Source: an uncultured Thomasclavelia sp.
Lineage (GTDB): Bacteria > Bacillota_I > Bacilli_A > Erysipelotrichales > Coprobacillaceae
Assembly: GCA_910588165.1 (NCBI GenBank)
Contig: CAJUOR010000021.1
Location: 1 to 26,055, forward strand
Length of the DNA: 26,055 nucleotides
Reading direction: 5' to 3'
A program made the position numbers and the translations under genes. Positions 22,295-26,055 of this stretch are shown here, in pieces (position 1 is the stretch's first letter; every line of letters starts with the position of its first letter). Under the pieces are notes generated by a model. It saw only the letters and a program-made list of their open reading frames with translations. It was not told where the DNA came from and made no database searches.

Positions 22295-23749
22295 TTATTG
22301 ACGATTTTTCTTTAAAAGCGTCATTTTTGTATTTAATAATTTTTCTGTTAAATCTACGTAGTATAAATGCGGATATTCTAAACGATAAATTTCCACCCAC
22401 ATTTTTGCCTGTGCTTCAATACTATGTACTCGAATCGTTTCAATATCAGGTAAATCATAAACTAACTTACCATTGCTATAAATAGGCACTTGAAGCTCCT
22501 CAACATCATATGTTTCCTTTTCTATCTTTTTAAACTTCCAAAGATTTGACTGATGATAAATCGTAACATCATCTTGTCCGTCAATCACTTCATCATGCAA
22601 AGCGATTAAATCCGCAAGGGCTTGTCCGCTTGAACGATCATATAAGCGATAAAGACGTTTGTATCCCGGATTAGTAATCTTTTCGGTATTTTCGGAAATC
22701 TTAATTTTAGCCTCAATTCCTTGCTCATTTTCAACGGCTACCAGCTTATAGACCCCACCGAAAACGGGCGCACTTTTTGAAACAATCATATTCTCACCAA
22801 TACCAAAAGAGTCGATTTGAGCCCCTTGATCTAATAAAGAACGCACTAAATATTCATCTAGAGAATTACTTGCGGTAATCTTGCAGTCTTCTAAACCCGC
22901 CTCATCTAACATTTCACGAGCCTTTTTAGTTAAATAGGCAATATCTCCACTATCTAAACGAATACCGGACAAGCGCTTCCCCATAGGCTCAAGTACCTCT
23001 TTGGCAACTCGGATCGCATTTGGAATACCGCTTTTCAGTGTATCGTATGTGTCTACTAATAAAACACAACTATCCGGATACGTATTGGCATACGCACTAA
23101 AGGCTTCATACTCACTGTTAAAAAGCTGAACAAAGGAATGTGCCATTGTCCCTACAACCGGGATGTTAAACATTTCACCGGCACTAACAGTTGCTGTTCC
23201 GACAACCCCACCGATATAAGCTGCTCTCGCACCATAATTGGCCCCATCATACCCTTGTGCACGTCTAGCTCCAAATTCAAAAACCGGACGCCCTTTGGCT
23301 TGTCTGACAATACGATTAGCCTTTGTCGCAATCAGTGACTGATGATTAACCGTTACTAATAAAAACGTTTCTAAAATCTGAGCTTCGATAATCGGAGCTT
23401 TAACTGTAATTAAAGGTTCATTTGGGAAAACCGGCGTTCCTTCTTTGACAGACCAAATCGAACCGGTGAATTTAAAATGACGTAGGTAATCAATAAATGC
23501 TTCATCAAATTTGCCTGTCGCAAGCAAATACGTTAAATCCTCTTCTGTAAAATGTAAGCCTTCAATGGCTTCAACCAGTTGTTCTAAACCTGCAAAAATG
23601 ACATAGCCGCCATCATTTGGATTTTTACGATAAAACATATCAAAATAAACCTCTTGATCTTTTAAACCTAGCTTAAAATAGTTATATGACATTGTCATCT
23701 CGTAATAATCCATCAACATTGTTATATTTCTTGATTCGTATACACTCAT
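22295..23749 (-). CDS. pncB: Nicotinate phosphoribosyltransferase
   Basis: This 484-residue enzyme of NAD salvage converts nicotinate and PRPP to nicotinate mononucleotide, with ATP hydrolysis. Visible family features are the N-terminal TMLMDYYEMTM, FEFGARRAQG (157-166), VVGTMAHSFVQ with the phosphorylated His204, IRLDSGD (phosphate binding, about 263-269) and FGIGENMIVS (about 314-323). Length is typical of the Gram-positive form. The ATG is preceded by AGGAGG nine bases upstream, and only 13 bases separate it from pncA. With the nicotinamidase it forms a complete nicotinamide to NaMN module in the cytoplasm. Confidence 0.94.
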   Translation of the reverse strand: MSVYESRNITMLMDYYEMTMSYNYFKLGLKDQEVYFDMFYRKNPNDGGYVIFAGLEQLVEAIEGLHFTEEDLTYLLATGKFDEAFIDYLRHFKFTGSIWSVKEGTPVFPNEPLITVKAPIIEAQILETFLLVTVNHQSLIATKANRIVRQAKGRPVFEFGARRAQGYDGANYGARAAYIGGVVGTATVSAGEMFNIPVVGTMAHSFVQLFNSEYEAFSAYANTYPDSCVLLVDTYDTLKSGIPNAIRVAKEVLEPMGKRLSGIRLDSGDIAYLTKKAREMLDEAGLEDCKITASNSLDEYLVRSLLDQGAQIDSFGIGENMIVSKSAPVFGGVYKLVAVENEQGIEAKIKISENTEKITNPGYKRLYRLYDRSSGQALADLIALHDEVIDGQDDVTIYHQSNLWKFKKIEKETYDVEELQVPIYSNGKLVYDLPDIETIRVHSIEAQAKMWVEIYRLEYPHLYYVDLTEKLLNTKMTLLKKNRQ

Positions 23750-23762
23750 ATCTTTGAACCTC

Positions 23763-24389
23763 CTAACTGATTTTTCTTAAAATTTGTATGCCGGCGTTCT
23801 CCATTAAATGAACAGCCATGCGATTAAAAGTCGCCGCATTATGCTGTCCTTGAATCTGATAAGTATCCACGGCATTTAAAGGAACGATGACTTTCTTATC
23901 CAAATAATTGTTTTGTTGAAGATAAGTCATCCATGTTAAAGCAAATTGCATCACACATATATCTGTACAACACCCGGTAATAATAAAATTATCAAAACGA
24001 TTAGCTGTATCTTGAGCATGTGTCATAAAGTTAGGTGCTAAAAAACCGTTTGTACTGTTTTTTTGAATAATTGTACTGGCGCTGGCATCTTCTTTAAATA
24101 TATCTAACAGCTCTGCTTCTTGTGTATCTCTTAGACAATGAGGTGGAAACACTGTTAGTTCAGTACTACCTTGCTCATGATAATCCTGAAAATATAAATG
24201 GTGAGGATAGTATTTCAGGAGTTTTGCAATTTCAGGAACGATTTTTAAAATCTCGCGATCTGCCATTGCCCCGACCTCACAAAAACCTTTTACCATATCC
24301 ACAACAATCACCAGTGTTTTACCCTTATCTAATAAGCCTTTGTTCATTATTCGATATCTATCTATAAACATTTGTTCTATGCGTGCCAT
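23763..24389 (-). CDS. pncA: Nicotinamidase (isochorismatase-family hydrolase)
   Basis: This cysteine hydrolase of about 208 residues deaminates nicotinamide to nicotinate. Numbered from the upstream ATG (24395), the catalytic triad is Asp33 in VVDMVKGFC, Lys112 in IQKNSTNGF and Cys147 in CCTDICV. The metal site is Asp71, His73 and His86 (FQDYHEQ, FPPHCL). The isochorismatase fold also serves other amidases, but the nicotinamidase-type metal site and the adjacent pncB make this assignment strong. ATG 24395 abuts GGAGG with no spacer, whereas the in-frame ATG at 24389 has a six-base spacer, so I use the latter. First gene of the four-gene operon; a TAGAAT at 24425-24430 may be its -10 but no good -35 accompanies it. 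Confidence 0.92.
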   Translation of the reverse strand: MARIEQMFIDRYRIMNKGLLDKGKTLVIVVDMVKGFCEVGAMADREILKIVPEIAKLLKYYPHHLYFQDYHEQGSTELTVFPPHCLRDTQEAELLDIFKEDASASTIIQKNSTNGFLAPNFMTHAQDTANRFDNFIITGCCTDICVMQFALTWMTYLQQNNYLDKKVIVPLNAVDTYQIQGQHNAATFNRMAVHLMENAGIQILRKIS

Positions 24390-24483
24390 CGTCATCCTCC
24401 TTTATTGACTTATTCATAATTTTAATTCTAAACCTTTTAAATAAAAAAAGCTATTCTTTTTTGACTTCAACCCATGTTTTTGC

Positions 24484-24506
24484 ACAAAAAAAGCCCTAAT
24501 GGGCTT
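24484..24506 (-). terminator. Terminator of the LysM gene
   Basis: AAGCCC/GGGCTT (24491-24496 and 24501-24506) with loop TAAT forms a stem, followed on the minus strand by seven T. It overlaps the stop codon at 24505-24507. Confidence 0.88.
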
Positions 24507-24765
24507 AGTAATACATAGCTGGGTAAGGCTCGGTATACGAACGAACTGCCTGATGATAATTTTGTACAACCGGAATTAAAAGCTGTTGACCTATTTGTAA
24601 TACCGTTTGCTCGGATAAGCCATTCAAACCCAAAATCATTTCAACACTCGAATTATATCTTTTAGCTAATTCATAAGGATAATCCCCTTGCTTAACTGTA
24701 TATAGATAAATTTCACCCACTTTAGGTAAAATTTGTCTTTCGTACATATTGTCGTACATATTCAT
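24505..24765 (-). CDS. Small single-LysM-domain protein
   Basis: This 86-residue protein has one LysM motif (residues about 21-65: YTVKQGDYPYELAKRYNSS, then ILGLNGLSE and IGQQLLIPV) between a polar head rich in Met/Tyr and a tail ending YPAMYY. LysM modules bind N-acetylglucosamine-containing glycans such as peptidoglycan. There is no signal peptide, membrane segment or lipobox, so how it would reach the wall is unclear. Short signal-less LysM proteins are known around spore coats and in uncharacterised families. The start is behind GGAGGAG with a 5-base spacer. It lies between pncA and the cell-wall hydrolase, each separated by its own terminator, so it is a separate transcription unit or is fed by readthrough. 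Confidence 0.8.
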   Translation of the reverse strand: MNMYDNMYERQILPKVGEIYLYTVKQGDYPYELAKRYNSSVEMILGLNGLSEQTVLQIGQQLLIPVVQNYHQAVRSYTEPYPAMYY

Positions 24766-24853
24766 TTTAACTCCTCCTTCACCCTAACATATGTCCTATT
24801 TGATGTTATGCCTAGATGATTGCCTAAAACAACTATCTTGTAATTATAAAATT

Positions 24854-24880
24854 AAAAAGGACGATTATCTGAATCGTCCT
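24854..24880 (-). terminator. Terminator of the NlpC/P60 gene
   Basis: AGGACGAT (24858-24865) pairs perfectly with ATCGTCCT (24873-24880) around a 7-base loop. On the minus strand TTTTT follows. It overlaps the stop codon at 24865-24867. Confidence 0.85.
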
Positions 24881-26055
24881 GCTCCTTGATAACAACCTTG
24901 CCAATAACTGCTATAGAAATCGGCAATATATACACCTGTTGATGAAGTACCAGCATGGATAAATTGTCCATTGCCAATATAAATCCCGACATGTCCTAAA
25001 AATTCGTATGTATTAAAGAATACCAAGTCACCTGGTTCCGGGCTTGAAATTCGATCACTTCCGTAATACTGAGGCGAAACTGTTCGAGGGATATAAATAC
25101 CATTTTGTTTATACACCCATTGTACAAAACCAGAGCAATCAAATACGTCCGGACCAGTACCACCGTAAACATAAGGAGAACCGTTCTTTGATAAAGCTGT
25201 GCTGACAATCGCACTACCTATACTCGAATTATCCGGATTAGAAGGTTCACTTGGTTGTTCAGGTTGATTTGGCTTTGAAGGCTTATTATTTGATGGTTTG
25301 TTGTTTTCTTCTTTTTTTGCTTCCTCTTCAGCTTTTTTTCTTTCTTCCTCGGCTTTTAGACGTTTCTCTGCTTCTGATAGAGAACTATCAATATAACCTA
25401 TTTCATCACGATAATTATTCAATAGAGCATTTTGATTATCAATAGTTGACTGATAATCGCTCACTTTATCATTCAAACTCAACATCAAAGCTGTTTGTTG
25501 ACTTTGAAGGGCAAATAAATTATCAAACTGAGCTGTCTTTTCTTGCGTTTTGATTTCGACTTCCTGCTTATCCCTGGCTAGTCCGGTAATTAGCTCTTTA
25601 TCATAATTGGTTAATTCATCAACACATTGGATTCTTGTCAACAATTCATCTAAATTTCCAGAACTAAACAGTAAATTAACTAATTCATTTCCGTTAACAT
25701 AACTTTGTAAGACGTACATACGATCACGCAAACGTGTTTTTTTATCTTCAATATCTTTATTTAATTGTTTAATGCGCCCCTCCAAAACAGCCAATTCGGA
25801 TTCAACAGATGCAATTTGCTGCTGCGTTTGCGCTAATTGTGATTGGGTCGCGGACAAATCAGAAAGCGTGCTGTCCAAATCCTCTTGCGTTTTCGCAATA
25901 TTATCCTCAATGCTACTATTTTTATTTCTTAAATAATCACTGAATTCCGAACATACTTGAATATCGCTTTTAGATAATGATGATGTATCCTGACACATAG
26001 TCGTATATTCATCTTCTTTTCCCGCAAACTCAGTTGCCTCTACAGATATTTTCGG
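24865..26055 (-). CDS. CwlO-like NlpC/P60 peptidoglycan hydrolase, 5' end outside the window
   Basis: This is the C-terminal 396 codons of a secreted cell-wall endopeptidase. The frame stays open to the window edge and the ATG at 25998 has no ribosome binding site, so the true start and signal peptide lie beyond 26055. A long coiled-coil (about the first 240 visible residues, ending in an EAEKRLKAEEERKKAEEE tract) is followed by a Pro/Asn/Ser-rich linker. The NlpC/P60 domain follows, with catalytic Cys in DCSGF (codon 25135-25137), His in LGHVGIY (24991-24993) and the third His in FIHAG (24955-24957). Members cut the D-Glu to diamino-acid bond of stem peptides. The coiled-coil architecture resembles CwlO and PcsB, which are regulated by FtsEX. 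No ftsEX is seen in this window. Confidence 0.9.
   Translation of the reverse strand, partial: PKISVEATEFAGKEDEYTTMCQDTSSLSKSDIQVCSEFSDYLRNKNSSIEDNIAKTQEDLDSTLSDLSATQSQLAQTQQQIASVESELAVLEGRIKQLNKDIEDKKTRLRDRMYVLQSYVNGNELVNLLFSSGNLDELLTRIQCVDELTNYDKELITGLARDKQEVEIKTQEKTAQFDNLFALQSQQTALMLSLNDKVSDYQSTIDNQNALLNNYRDEIGYIDSSLSEAEKRLKAEEERKKAEEEAKKEENNKPSNNKPSKPNQPEQPSEPSNPDNSSIGSAIVSTALSKNGSPYVYGGTGPDVFDCSGFVQWVYKQNGIYIPRTVSPQYYGSDRISSPEPGDLVFFNTYEFLGHVGIYIGNGQFIHAGTSSTGVYIADFYSSYWQGCYQGAGRFR

Noticed and set aside
25996..25998. ATG as the start of the NlpC/P60 gene
   Set aside because: There is no ribosome binding site, the frame is open for 19 more codons to the window edge, and a secreted hydrolase needs a signal peptide.

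Overview
The window looks like a low-GC Bacillota chromosome. The evidence is A/T-rich genes, strong AGGAGG-type ribosome binding sites, standard TAA/TAG/TGA stops, CCA-encoding tRNAs, a UPF0371/DUF1846 protein, PepF, a CwlO-like NlpC/P60 hydrolase and a BmrCD-type ABC pair. A very large surface protein carrying InlB-B/Flg_new-type repeats would fit an Erysipelotrichia-like commensal, but that placement is an inference. Nearly everything is on the minus strand; only rlmD and a pentapeptide-repeat gene are complete genes on the plus strand.

Layout. 1-421: a higher-GC scrap of a sugar-ABC permease (+) runs head-on into a desulfoferrodoxin gene (-). Both are broken at the same point near 150, so this is a rearrangement or an assembly chimera. 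535-2970: an AEC-family transporter preceded in the same operon by a UPF0371 protein. 3133-4476: the 23S rRNA m5U methyltransferase RlmD/RlmCD, separated from the next gene by a bidirectional terminator. 4542-11345: a 2267-residue secreted surface protein with a signal peptide, lectin-like and Ig-like regions, three InlB-type repeats, seven divergent InlB-type modules, and a stalk of 12-residue Asp-rich calcium-loop repeats (3 + 20 units). It ends in a hydrophobic segment and basic tail resembling a sortase signal but without LPxTG. 11346-11736: its upstream region, with a promoter interrupted by a run of 11 G, a long hairpin at the predicted transcript start and a TGACAG palindrome. 11737-14404: asparagine synthase, and a divergent Qnr-like pentapeptide protein with its own strong promoter. 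14448-17104: oligoendopeptidase F and an SPL-type radical SAM protein, overlapping by ATGA. 17237-18292: eleven tRNA genes (in transcription order Cys, Leu, Arg, Pro, Ala, Met, Ile2, Ser, fMet, Asp, Phe) with tandem upstream promoters, one internal promoter and a terminator. 18493-24389: a tight pncA-pncB-bmrC-bmrD-like operon. 24505-26055: a short LysM protein and an NlpC/P60 cell-wall hydrolase cut by the right window edge.

How the genes work together. PncA and PncB form the nicotinamide to nicotinate to NaMN salvage route. The two ABC half-transporters form a heterodimer with one degenerate ATP site. The LysM and NlpC/P60 proteins point to the cell wall, as does the giant anchored protein.

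The most noteworthy feature is the promoter of the giant surface protein. A consensus -35 and A/T-rich -10 candidates are separated by a G11 tract, which is the classical architecture of slippage-driven transcriptional phase variation.
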